This document shows positions 14,473 through 28,500 of a stretch of DNA of 64,000 nucleotides, in pieces. Positions within the stretch are counted from its first letter, which is position 1, and every line of letters begins with the position of its first letter. This DNA is from Sinotaia quadrata. Lineage: Eukaryota; Mollusca; Gastropoda; Architaenioglossa; Viviparidae. Below the pieces are notes generated by a model. That model was not told where the DNA came from. It searched no databases and was given only the letters and a program-made list of their open reading frames with translations. The position numbers were made by a program, and so were the translations under genes. The DNA is taken from NCBI GenBank assembly GCA_028829895.1, contig CM054183.1, positions 69,935,071 to 69,999,070 of the forward strand. The letters run 5' to 3'.

Positions 14473-17400
14473 TGTGTAGCTGAATATGATGAAGTTTCTT
14501 GTGCCTTTCTCTAACGAAGATGAAAATCTTTCTGGGTCTGTTTTAAGTTTGTTTCTCTCATGTAGACGTACGCCCTTCAGGACTTGTGTTCGGCATACCC
14601 CTGGCACTCTGCATTGCCAATGACCGAGAGTTAGCCGCGGTTCGTGCTCGGGCGCAGAGTGCATTAAGTGACAGTACGGAACGTCTCTCTTCACCGCTGC
14701 ATAAAAGGTTATCGACATTTTATAATTTATTTTCCGTCACAAATTCTCCATTATTTTCTTACCCTAATTTCCATAATATATTTAATATTGTTGTATATAT
14801 CAATTTGGTGAGTGCAACAAGGAATCATGGGACCGCGTTCCACAGTCACTCCTCTCACATCCTGCAGCATTATGGGCGAGCCAAGGATGAAAATAGCGTG
14901 CTTGGTCTTAGACCGGACATAGGTCAAAAGACAGGCACGCGCGGCTCACCTCCAGCACTCTAATCATACCCCTCCGCAGGAATAGATAGTTAAGATAAAG
15001 ATAGATAACTTGATGAATGAACAAATGACTTCAATAAGTAAACATAAGCTTTGTGAACATATACATAACATAGAGTATATATATAATAAATAATGTTTAT
15101 AGATATAATAAAGATATTCTTCCTTTCTGAAATAATTATAGTAGAAAAAGCCTCAACAGTATATTAATATTTGGTCTTATGTAGTGATGAAAGCAGATCT
15201 TATTTCTATTTTTAGTATTGAAACAATTTTATATATAACGACACAATAGTATTTCTTACCCTGGATGAATACTTCTTGACAGTTAACTTGTAGAAGATGT
15301 CTTCTCGGACAAGATTGTTAACGAAATCAACAAAAGACTGAATTTAATGAATGGAATGTAATCAATCCGTTAGCATTTGTCTGGCAATTGTTGTTTGTGG
15401 CTTGTGGCCTTGAGCGAGTGCCAGGATAATGGCCAAACTCATAAAACAAATTCAAAATGCTCCATAACTAATTAACAGAATAACAGCAAATTGTGTGTTA
15501 ACAACACAGCACATAGGTTTGAGAGTGTTAACAGTACAACACATAGATATGAGTGTTGGTAGTACAACACATAGGTTTGAGAGTGTTAGTAATATACCAC
15601 ATAAGCTTGGAGTGTTAAAAAAAGGGTTTGAGATCATTCTTGTGTTTGACATAACGCTAATCTAGATATGTCCTTGTGATAAGACTACACAGCACAGAGA
15701 GGAAGAACTGTTCCTTGTTCTATTTATAATAAGACTGAATTACGAGAGAATATAGAAAATTTCACGCCTTGATAAATGTTTGGGAACAGAAGTTCTCAAA
15801 TGATAAGAATTGGTTTGGGATCAAATGTAAGGATATCTACTTCAAGGATGTCTCTGAAAAGTTCTGCTGTCTTTTCCTTTGGACATTGATTTTTGATTTA
15901 TTTTTAAGAAAACAAAACAAAACTGAACAAAAATGCATTGAAAGTTTTCAAGTTTTACAATTAGAATGTAGTTATGAAAATTGTTCGTAAATAAAGATCT
16001 TTGTTTTTCAATATTCTTTGAATTAGAGTGATGTGATTTCAGCGCTATATTCCAAATTATGCTGCATTATTTTCATTTGTGATTTTTTGTACATTTTGCA
16101 TATTGTAGTTATGAAGCTATTGTAGAAGTAAAGTCAGATCTTTTTCATAACAATGAAATTTAAGTTATACTCTAGTCAGTGGATAATGAAAGCTAACTAC
16201 AGGTTAGACTAGGAGAGCTAGACATAGAGTAAGAGAAGATAGACAAGCCCGGCAGTAAAATAGAAAAGCTAATCAGGCAGAAGACAGGAAAAATAGCCAG
16301 GCAGTAGAAAAGGAATTAATCAAGAAAAAGAAAAGTAAATCTAGCCAGTCGAGAGAAAAGCAAGAAAAGTTAGCCAGGAAATGGACAAGGAAAGCTAGTA
16401 AAAGGATAGAGAAGAAAACTATGCCAGGCAGTAGACAAGGAAATTTAGTAAGGAAGTAGACAGAGAAAGATAGTCAGGCAGTAGACAAAAAAAGCTAGCC
16501 TGAGATACACAAAGAAAACTAGTCTGTCGGTAGACAAAAAGAGCTAGCCTGAGAGAGACAAAGAAAACTAGTTTGGCAGTAAACAAAAAGAGCTATTAAA
16601 AAGTAGAAAAGGAAGGCTAGTATGAGAGTCGTAAGACAAGAAAGCTAGACAGGCAGTAAAGGATAGTTAGCCATATTGTCGCATTAAATTGAACTAAAGA
16701 TTTTGGACTTCAATTCTTTGAATCCTATCTTGCTTGCTTGAGAAATAATTACTGTATATTATGCATAGTTTGCTGCACTTGTTTATGTTGCTATGTGTTG
16801 GTTGTCCACAGGCGGTCAAGCAGCTCTTCACAAGGTTCCCATGACAACATTATAAACAATGACATGGTGGTGACGGCACAAGAAAACTTCTTTGCAGAAA
16901 GTGCCAAAGTTAGTTTTCTAATACAAATGAATGTAATTAAGTTATATCTATTATGAAAGTTGTGTATGCAAAACCATTAGAATAGTAACATGTCAGTATG
17001 TTATAACACAAATATTTGTTTACAGAACTAAATGCATAGATAAATGTAATCACACTTTATACACACATCACAATGTAGATATATGTAATCACACTTTATA
17101 CACACATCACAATGTAGATAAAATACTTCAAGGACTAGTGAAATGTAAATGCTAGTAGTCTCAGACCCAAAATAATTAATGAATATAGAGTATAGAGCGA
17201 GTTCATATATCTACCCGCTATAACCAACGCGTACTTCTCTAAGAAAATTAAAATATCAAAACCTAGACAATACATACATCATATCCAGCTATCAAAATCT
17301 AGACAATACATACATCAACATATCCAGCTATCAAAATCTAGACAATACATACATCAGCATATCCAGCTATCAAAATCTAGATTCTAGGATAGCCTTTTAT

Positions 17401-19314
17401 ATCTAGTCACTCAGTGCTTACTCCTTGTCACTCACTCCACACCTGTAGACAAAACTGGTTACCTCGAGTTATCCATTAGTTACCTCCTATCACTCACTCC
17501 ATGGGATTTATCAGCTCAATGTTATAATTGTAACACAGATCTATGGCATTAGCAGCTCAATGTTATAATTGTAACACAGAGATATGGCATTAGCAGCTCA
17601 ATGTTATAACTGAAGTACAAAGATATATTGCTTTATCAGGTCAATGTAATAATTGTAACATAAACATATGACTTTATCGGCTTGTTGTTATAATTGTAAC
17701 ACGGAGATATATGGCTCCATCAGAAAAGCAAAATTTATCAGAAAATGAATTAAAAAGGCATAAATGTCAACAGACGCTTTATCGCGATATACATAAAATC
17801 AACTGCAACGGAAATTATTGCACAAGTGACTCAATGCGAGAGAGCATAACTGTTATTACTTAAGTGTACGTGATTCAATGCGAGAGAGCGTAACTGATTA
17901 TTTAAGTGTTCGAACATTTGAGGACGTTGTAAAGTTGGTTTAAAAAAAAAAATTTCCAGAGGACCGCCAGTTCGGACTCCCTGTCAGAGCCAGAAAATGG
18001 CCGCCAACAGAACTCAATTCAAAATCGCAAGTCCAGGAGTTCTTCTCAAGCAGTCGGTTCTACACCCAACGTGCCACGTGTTGTAGATGCTTGCTTCAAA
18101 CATTTGGAGACTTATGGTAAGCATTTCACACGTTTAGATAATGTGATATAAAACATTTGGAGACTTATGGTAAGCATTTCACATGTTTAGATAATGTGAT
18201 ATAAAAACATTTGGAGACTTATGGTAAGCATTTCACATGTTTAGATTATGTGATATAAAAACATTTGGAGACTTATGGTAAGCATTTCACATGTTTAGAT
18301 AATGTGATATAAAGACATTTGGAGACTTATGGTAAGCATTTCACATGTTTAGACAATGTGATATAAAACATTTGGAGACTTATGGTAAGCATTTCACATG
18401 TTTAGATAATGTGATATAAAGACATTTGGAGACTTATGGTAAGCATTTCACACGTTTAGATAATGTGATAGAAAACATTTGGAGACTTATGGTAAGCATT
18501 TCACACGTTTAGATAATGTGATAGAAAACATTTGGAGACTTATGGTAAGCATTTCACACGTTTAGATAATGTGATATAAAACATTTGGAGACTTATGGTA
18601 AGCATTTCACACGTTTAGATAATGTGATAGAAAACATTTGGAGACTTATGGTAAGCATTTCACACGTTTAGATAATGTGATATAAAACATTTGGAACTTA
18701 TGGTAAGCATTTCACACGTTTAGGTAATGTGATAGAAAACATTTGGAGACTTATGGTAAGCATTTCACACGTTTAGATAATGTGATATAAAACATTTGGA
18801 GTCTTTTTGGTAAAGGTCTCATGTATAATAGTGTGATATCAAACATGGCAGTTTGTAAGTGAGGGGTGAAATAGGTTAAAAAAGAATAATTATCGCTAAT
18901 AGTTGTACAATCAAGCTGGAAGAAATAGGATAAAACGAATTAATTCGACTGGGCGATCTTACCGATTATGATGATGAGTAGACAAAGCACACCTCTTTGT
19001 CTAGATATATAATGACGAGTAGACAAGGATCCAACACGTTTTTATGTATAAATAAGACGACCAAATAGACAAGGATCCAACACGTTTTTATTAAATAAGA
19101 CGACCAAATAGACAAGGATCCAACACGTTTATATGTAAATAAATATGTAATATCGGAGGGGTTACATGAAATTTGTTTCGTGATGGAAATAGATCAGGTT
19201 TTTTCCTCACGTCAATTCCTAGAAAGTTTCCTAGATAACAGCAACAAAGGAAAAAGTTACACTACAGAGTTAAGGTTTTTACTTCGCTAACTGCGGCAAA
19301 TTTCTCCCTACCTC

Positions 19315-19368
<54 letters not shown>

Positions 19369-19521
19369 GTCTTAAAACATTTTCTTTTTATATAAACTTA
19401 ATCAATACACAAAACACGACAATATCGCCATGTGGATGTTGTTATATGACACATAGATCTCTTTCAAACACACAAACGCACGCACGCACACACACACACA
19501 CACACACGCACGCACACACAT

Positions 19522-19581
<60 letters not shown>

Positions 19582-22500
19582 TTCTATTCAGTGTTGTATT
19601 TCGATTATTTATTTTGACAGGCATGAACACGCTGGGCATTTTCCGCATCAGCTCTTCTAGAAAGCGAGTGAAGCAGGTCAGTCATTAAAAAAGAAAAAAA
19701 ATCAGCCAAACGATTAATTCTTTTTAATAAGTTAATTAATTATTTAATAAGCTGTATATGTATGTAGAGAAAAGTTAATTAATTATTTAATAAGCTGTAT
19801 ATGTATGTAGAGAAAAGTTAATTGAACATGTGTCCATTACTTACAACAGTGTCGTATACATTTTCTGCCGTACAGTACACAACGGTTTGAATGAGCTGCT
19901 TGAGATGAGAGCATTTTAGTTTTTCAACTCACGTCTGTTCAACTTATCTACCACCATTATCTTTTATTACTTACAACTGCTTACTACTACTACTACTACT
20001 ACTGTATATTTTCGTTCGCACTTCATATCCTGGGATTGTTTAATTTTTCAATTTATATCAAAACGACGCAGAACTACTCAATCACAACACAAAAAGGACT
20101 GAGTTACACAGTAACAAGACTAAAAGGACTGAGTTACACAGTAACAAGACTAAAAGGACTGAGTTACACAGTAACAAGACTAAAAGGACTGAGTTACACA
20201 GTAACAAGACAAAAAGGACTGAGTTACACAGTAACAAGACTAAAAGGACGCTTTGTTACACAGTAACAAGACAAAAAGGACTGAGTTACACAGTAAAAAG
20301 ACTAAAAGGACTGAGTTACACAGTAACAAGACTAAAATGACTGAGTTACACAGTAACAAGACTAAAAGGACTGAGTTACACAGTAACAAGACAAAAATGA
20401 CTGATTTACACAGTAACAAGACTAAAAGGACTGAGTTACACAGTAACAAGACTAAAATGACTGAGTTACACAGTAACAAGACTAAAAGGACTGTGTTACA
20501 TAGTAACAAGACTAAAATGACTGAGTTACACAGTAACAAGACTAAAAGGACTGAGTTACACAGTAACAAGACTAAAATGACTGAGTTACACAGTAACAAG
20601 ACTAAAAGGACTGAGTTACACAGTAACAAGACTAAAATGACGCTGTTACACACTAGCAAGACTAATATGACGCTGTTAGTAACAAGACTAAAAGGACGCT
20701 TTGTTACACAGTAGCAAGACTAAAATGATGCTGAGTTACACAGTAACAAGACTAAAATGACGCTGAGTTACACAGTAACAAGACTAAAATGATGCTGAGT
20801 TACAAAGTAACAAGACTAAAATGACGCTTTGTTACACAGTAGCAAGACTAAAATGACGCTTTGTTACACAGTAGCAAGACTAAAATGACGCTTTGTTACA
20901 CATTAGCAAGACTAAAATGATGCTGAGTTACACAGTCATACCTTACAACAGCGATGAGTGACAAGGTCACAAGACATTGACATGAAATGGTTATTTCATA
21001 TATTACAATTATCGAATAAAAGGCTACTTAATTTTTCTTTGTTTTATTAAAGTTTTTACAAAGGCAAACTATAAGCTACCAACAATTATAGCCTAGATTT
21101 AAAGTTAAATATTTTAGTAATAATGTAATAAGAAAAAATAATTTATAAAATTTTCTGAAGTTCTATTTAATAATTTGTTGAGTGCAGAAATATTTCTTTG
21201 ACACTGATTCATTTATTATTCTCCGTGCACAGCTTCGTGAAGAATTTGATTCCGGAAATAACGTGCAGCTAACTGAAGAACACAGTCCACATGATGTAGG
21301 GGGTCTTCTTAAGGAGTTCTTTCGAGATCTACCCGAGCCGCTACTTACCCGGGATCTTTATTTGCCTCTGGTGACCACCCGAAGTGAGATTAATAGTACC
21401 CTGGTTGTACTGACTGCAACATTAACAGTACCACTAAATTTAGTTTATTATGCTCAGATATATATATTTACAATTGTCAAAGAGCTAAATTTTGCTTAGT
21501 GAGGTCAGATAGCTAAGTACCTTTTTTTTCTTTAACGTTTTTCGTATAATTAATGCACTGTTTTGTTTGCAGTTATGTACTTGTTTTTTTCTTTAACGTT
21601 TTTCGTATAATTAATGCACTGTTTTGTTTGCAGCTATGTACTTGTTTTGTGGCGTTTTATCATACGTCTGTGTTTTTTTTTTTAAAGTTAAGTGTACGCT
21701 TTTATTCCTGTTTCAAGTTGATGGTACATGTCTATGTACTTATTTTAGGAACTTTCCTGCACAATATATGTACATGTTTTGTCAAGCTGTCTGCACATAT
21801 TTCTAACATTTTTTACAAGTTTATATTCATGTTTTGATCACGTTGTATGCACGTTTGTAACATTGGTACACATATATTTTCATGTTTTGTTAAGCTGCAT
21901 GACGTTTGTAACATTTTGTACACAGTTATATTCATGTTTTGTCAACTTGTATGCACGTTTGTAACATTTTGTACACAGTTATATTCATGTTTTGTCAACT
22001 TGTATGCACGTTTGTAACATTTTGTACACATTTATATTCATGTTTTCTCAACTTGTATGCACGTTTGTAACATTTTGTACACAGTTATATTCATGTTTTG
22101 TCAACTTGTATGCACGTTCGTAACATTTTGTACACGTTTAAATTCATATTTTTATCGCATTCCTGCGCATGATTTTATAATGCCTTTTGTATGATTATGT
22201 ACATGTTTATTAGTAACAGAACATTTTAATAATTACTTATAATTACAAGGTCATTTCGGAAAATTTTATACTGACACATTTTAATAATGGTTAACATATT
22301 AATACATTTAACAGTGTTTAGTACATTGATATATTTGAGTGAAGATAACAAACAGGAACATTTTAATAAGGTTAACATATTGACACATTTTAATTATGGT
22401 TAACATATTGACACATTTGAAGCAAGTTAACATGTTAACACATTTTAATCATGGTTAAAATATTGACATATTTGAGTGAAGAAAACACAGGTATATTTTA

Positions 22501-25500
22501 CATATTTTACTCATGATTAACTAACTATATTACACTTTTAATTTTAGTCAATATATAACACATTTTAATAATTTTAATATTCTAACTCATTTTATTTATC
22601 TTTCATATAATTACACATGTTTACAGAGCAAGAGTTGGATACATGTTGTATAAGTGAATTCATTCATGAGTGAATATCATACTAAGTGAATTCGTTTTAT
22701 AATGATATTTTGACGTGATAACACAGGTTTTAAATAGTACGCTATTTATTTAACGGCCAATTCCCTATTTTCGTTACAGAGATCGAGGACAAAGAGATAC
22801 GGACAGAAGCGGTGAGACTCTTATTAACACTATTGCCACCAGTCAACCGTGACACGCTGTGGTCACTGCTACGTTTCCTGGCGGCCGTCAGCAAACATTC
22901 AAGTGATGCCACAGATAGCTCTGGAAATGAGGTGTGTGAAAGTGTCTGTTTAGCTCGTGTCACGTGTCCGGTCTACGTTTAACGACTCTGTCCTATTTTA
23001 GATTTCCAGTTATCAATATTGGTTATTGAGTAACCTCTAACAATAGAGACAGCCGGACGGCCTGACTTATCCGCTACGAAAATGCCAGAAGATTTAGGCT
23101 ATTACTCAACGACACATCGCTAATTAAATGAGTTGGCTTGCCCAAGCTAGCAACGTTATCTCCCCTTTATTTATAAATTAAGATTTATGATCCTTTATAA
23201 AATACCATTATAAGGAGTGCCCCCCCCCCAATCGGGTTACTGATAATTAATTTAACAATTAACATGACAATTAAATTTAGAAATATGGATATGAAAATTT
23301 ACTTGGCCATGTGTTGTATGACACTAATGAACTCTGTTGAAAGGCATTGTAACCTTTGTTGAGGGACACTAATGAACTGTATTGAAAGGCATTGTAACCT
23401 TTGTTGAGGGACACTAATGAACTGTATTGAAAGGCATTGTAACCTTTGTTGAGGGACACTAATGAACTGTATTGAAAGGCATTTTAAACTTTGTTGAGGG
23501 ACAGTAACGAAGTGTGTTAAAGGACGCTTATGACCTTTGTTGCAAGACCGAAGAGAACTGTGATGGACAGTAATGAACAGTATTGAATTATACTTATGGC
23601 CTGTTTTGAAAGACATTTAGGACCAGTTTGACTGGCATTTATGACATATGTTGAATGACATTAATGAAATTATTTAAACTACATTGATGTCAAGTAATCT
23701 TTTCATTGTATTTGTTATATGTATATTTGATTGTTGATTTAATAAATTTATTGGACCTTCTTACATATACTGGTAACCACATGTCGGAGAAGAAAGTGGG
23801 TGGATGGAGGCTCGCTAAATATAGATTAATGATGGATTTGTCTTTTCCATTAGTGAGAAGTTTTCCACCTATGGAAATATTGTTGACAGTAATTGCTTGT
23901 TTTTAATGTTATGGAAGACAAAAAACGTTTATAGTGCCTGCATATCCGCCAAGTGAGAGAGACTATGGATGATTAATTAATTAATAATAATCATAACTAT
24001 TAACCAGGTATCATTAGCATCACAAGTATGTATGGGCATACCAGCTATATGTGTGTATGTTCATGCTATTTATGTGGATGTGTGTGTGTGTGTGTGTGTG
24101 TGTGTTAGTTTCTCAGGATTCTCAGAGCATGGAGGTGTTTCTATATTCAGTTTTATATAGTCAGTGCTATTTCATTCTTATCTTTGAATATCTTTTTATT
24201 TTCCAGATTCCTGGTAACAAAATGGATTCCCACAACTTGGCTACTCTTTTTGGACCCAACTTATTACACAGAGTTACATCCGTCAATGAGAAACAGTTTC
24301 TTGTCGAGTGTACAGAACAGGCAGAACAGAGTTCAGAGGTCATCAGTGTTATTAAAGACTTGATTGACAACCATTATGATCTGTTTGAGGTAAGTGTGTT
24401 TGTTTCATTATAAATACCAGTCTGTTATTAAAGACTTGATTGACAACCATTATGATCTGTTTGAGGTAAGTGTGTTTGTTTCATTATAAATACCAGTCTG
24501 TTATTAAAGACTTGAGTGACAATCTTTATAATTTGTTTGAAGTAAGTATTCTATTTTTAGTTCTCATAGAGATTTACTGACAGCTATTATGATCTTTAAA
24601 ATCAGAGACTGTTCTATATTTATTATGTGTGTATATTTATTTTTAAAGACCTGACTATCAGCCGTCACAATGAGATAGAGTTGCTTCCTTGCTATGGACC
24701 TGCGGCCAGTAATGGCCGTAGACATGCGGCCAGTGAAGACTGTAGACATGCGGCCAGTGAAGACTGTAGACATGCGGCCAGTGAAGACTAGATATGCGGC
24801 CAGTGATGGCTGTAGACATACGGCCAGTGAAGACTGTAGACATGCGGCCAGTGAAGACTAGATATGCGGCCAGTGAAGACTGTAGACATGCGGCCAGTGA
24901 AGACTGTAGACATTCTGCCAGTGAAGATTTACGGACGGCCAGTGAAGACTAACAGACAGTCAGTAAATAAAGACTGTGGACTGGCGACCATTGAAGACAG
25001 ACGGATAGTAAAGACTGTGGACTGGCCACCACTGAAGACAGACATCCAGTGAAGACTGTGGACTGGCGACCACTGAAGACAGACATCCAGTGAAGATCGT
25101 GGAGAAATGGAATGGCATGATTGATTGCCAGTGCTATCAGAATTCCTATTTCAACGTTTTGAAGTTTCTGAAGTGTTGAAGTATTGAAGTTTTTGAAGTT
25201 TTGAAGCTTTAAAAATGTTGAAGTTTTGGAAGATTTTGAAGTTTCTCCATAAGTTACATTGTAACACCAGAGAGGTGATAATAACAGTAGTTGATTGAAC
25301 GAGTGAGGACAAAGTTTTTTTTTATGGCATCCATTGTCAGAAATTTGCGAATAATGCTGATTTGTCACAGCTCTATTAATAATAACTGAAGATTATTTGC
25401 ATTATTTCTATGTAAATATATAAAATATTTAATCATTCATTAGGTCATTAGATTGTGCATGTAGTTTTCTTTATCAGAGTAAGTATAATAATAGTGCCAA

Positions 25501-28500
25501 ATCATTTTATTGTCATTTGGGAATTCCCTGAAGCAAACCATTTTATTGTCATTTAGGAATTCTCTGAACCAAACCATTTAATTGTCATTTAGGAGTGCCC
25601 TGAACCAAACCATTTACTTGTCATTTAGGAATGCCCTGAACCAAACTACTTTACAGTGTCAGCATTAAATTACAGATTTTAAGTCGGAGAGGTTAATTAA
25701 GACTGTTGTTGAATTCGAAAGCAAAATCCATTGTTGATGAGTCTACTTCCTTTGTAATTGAAATCTGTTGTCTCTGGCGCGAAGAGTTTGTAGAGTGACT
25801 AACAGGATTTGGTTCTTTGCCTGAAGTAATACCTACGAGTGAAGACAGACATGGAGGGCTGTGTTAGCAATCTGGAATATGAGATTGAAGCAAAGAAAAC
25901 TAGTTACACTGATTGGATTAAGCTGGCAATTAAATTTTAGTTTGTTAGAAAAATAGTATAAATAGATAGGGCAAGGAGGACCTATTAAGGTACTTGAAAT
26001 ACAAACTGTTTTCTTTATTTAAATAATTTGGAATGAACAACTGTACAGGATTACTTTTGATGGTTTGTCCATGGTGAATGGTGAAAGAATTATTAGAAAT
26101 TGTAAATATTTTATCAATCTTTAATATTAGTCTTGATGTCTGGTGAATGTTGACAGAATTATTAGAAATTGTAAATATTTTATCAATCTTTAATATTAGT
26201 CTTGATGTCTGGTGAATGTTGACAGAATTATTAGAAATTGTAAATATTTTATCAATCTTTAATATTAGTCTTGATGTCTGGTGAGAATGAATTATACGTC
26301 TTCGGTAAATGGATCGAGAATGCTTTTGAGACAACAATAATGACATATATAAAGACAATGCTTTTGAGACAACAATAATGACATATATAAAGACAACTCA
26401 CATTATTATTATTATCATCCTGTGTTAGTAAGAAACTATAGAGCTGATATCCGGTGTTGCTTAGAGCGTGGCACTATTCCTATATAAAAATCGGGCGAAT
26501 TCCATGTCTCCTGACGTTGCTAACACACGGACTATTGACGATTTTAACTCCAGTAGTTATTTTTCAATTTAATATTTGTTTTCTACTAAAACTTGGTTTT
26601 AATTTCTATTTAATGTTTGTTGCAATGTTTCCTGATTTCACTGACAGCGTAACTGATTCATTCTTCCTTCTGTGCAGATTTCTGCAGCCATCCGTGACGA
26701 AATTTTGTGCCTGATGATGGAGGCTGACCCAGAAAATATGGACCGAGTGTTGCGACACTTAGACCATGAATACAAGTGAGTCTGTTTACGTGACTATTAT
26801 TGTGAGTCTGTTTACGTGACTATTATTGTGAGTCTGTTTACGTGACTATTATTGTGAGTCTGTTTACGTGACTATTATTGTGAGTTTGTTTACGTGACTA
26901 TTATTGTGAGTTTGTTTACGTGACTATTATTGTGAGTTTGTTTACGTGACTATTATTGTGAGTCTTTTTACGTGACTATTATTGTGAGTCTTTTTACGTG
27001 ACTATCATTGTGAGTTCGTTGTTCGTGTGCAATTTCAGAATGACTTTTAGTCTGATAACAATGAACTTTTCAGTTTTTGTTTTAGCACTTCTAGTATCTC
27101 ATAAAATTAATAAGTGAGAGTACTTATGAAATCTTGACTGTTTTAGCACTTCTAGTATATCTCACAAAATTAATAATCACTTGAGTACTTATGAAATCTT
27201 GATTGCAAGTGACACCACAGAGTGATACAAATTCCCTGTCTAAAGCAAAGCTTTGTGTAGAAATAGAAAGGTGACCAAGCACTAACGAATTAAGGTGACC
27301 ACACACTAACGAATTAAGGTGACCACACACTAACGAATTAAGATGACCACACACTAACGAATTAAGGTGACCACACACTAACGAATTAAGATGACCACAC
27401 ACTAACGAATTAAGGTGACCACACACTAACGAATTAAGATGACCACACACTAACGAATTAAGGTGACCACACACTAACGAATTAAGATGACCACACACTA
27501 ACGAATTAAGATGACCACACACTAACGAATTAAGGTGACCACACACTAACGAATTAAGATGACCACACACTAACGAATTAAGGTGACCACACACTAACGA
27601 ATTAAGGTGACCACACACTAACAAATACCGATATGTACAGTTCGAGTTCGAGGGTCCATTGGAAATCTTTTTTGCATGACTGAACACAATCGAAAATATA
27701 CAGGGCACTGGAAAAGAAACGCAACACATATATAATGTATGTACATATTAGTGAAACATCAAATGTATGAAACATCAAATGTATGTACATATGTATGAAA
27801 CATCAAATGTATGTACATATTATTGAAACATCAAATGAGACGTTGGGAAATGCGTTGGATAACAGTTTTCAATGATTACATTTGTGCACAGCACGATGCC
27901 TAACATATACAATTGTTTGTCGTTCACTAAAAACATGTACTGCCATTTTCTTTTTTAACTCCCCGTGCTATTATAAAGTCCGCTGGAAATTTGTTTTGTA
28001 CGACAGCGCGAAAGCGGCGGAAGCCGGAAGCGTTCCCCACATTAACAACAATTTTGTACGACTGACACTATCTAAAATTTACGATCACAGTGATCACTGG
28101 AAATGTAAGTTTTATATTTCTGCACATTATGTAAAATGTCCAATCAAAATGTTTTACTGAAAACTCAAACTAAATTTGAATGCATTCACTCTCTGGGATT
28201 TCCGCCAAGAGGCCATGGCTATACTAGTTATGACTATTACGTCATAAAATGCACATTATTTTAAAAAAAACCAAACAACTAAAATACCATTTCTCTAGGT
28301 TTTAAGTTTCTATATTCTGTGTCAAACTAAAATCCCAGTAATTCCCCTCTGGTTATTCATGTGTAGTGTTGTACTTGCATCATTTTACAAATTTCACCAA
28401 GAACAGAAACAATGACATCAAATTTTAAACAGACTTGTACTTAATGTTAATGTACTCTTTTTATTGATATTATTATAATTTATTAATTTTAATTTATTAT

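Noticed and set aside
27124..27729. 201-codon - strand frame of VCGHLNSL repeats.
   Set aside because: Translation of a 24-bp minisatellite; openness follows from the period.
28007..28104. Possible exon between exons 11 and 12 with strong donor GGAAAT/gtaagt and correct incoming phase.
   Set aside because: Leaving phase is wrong for exon 12 and gives an immediate TGA; the region resembles another nearby stretch (27640-27680), so it is more likely a repeat fragment.
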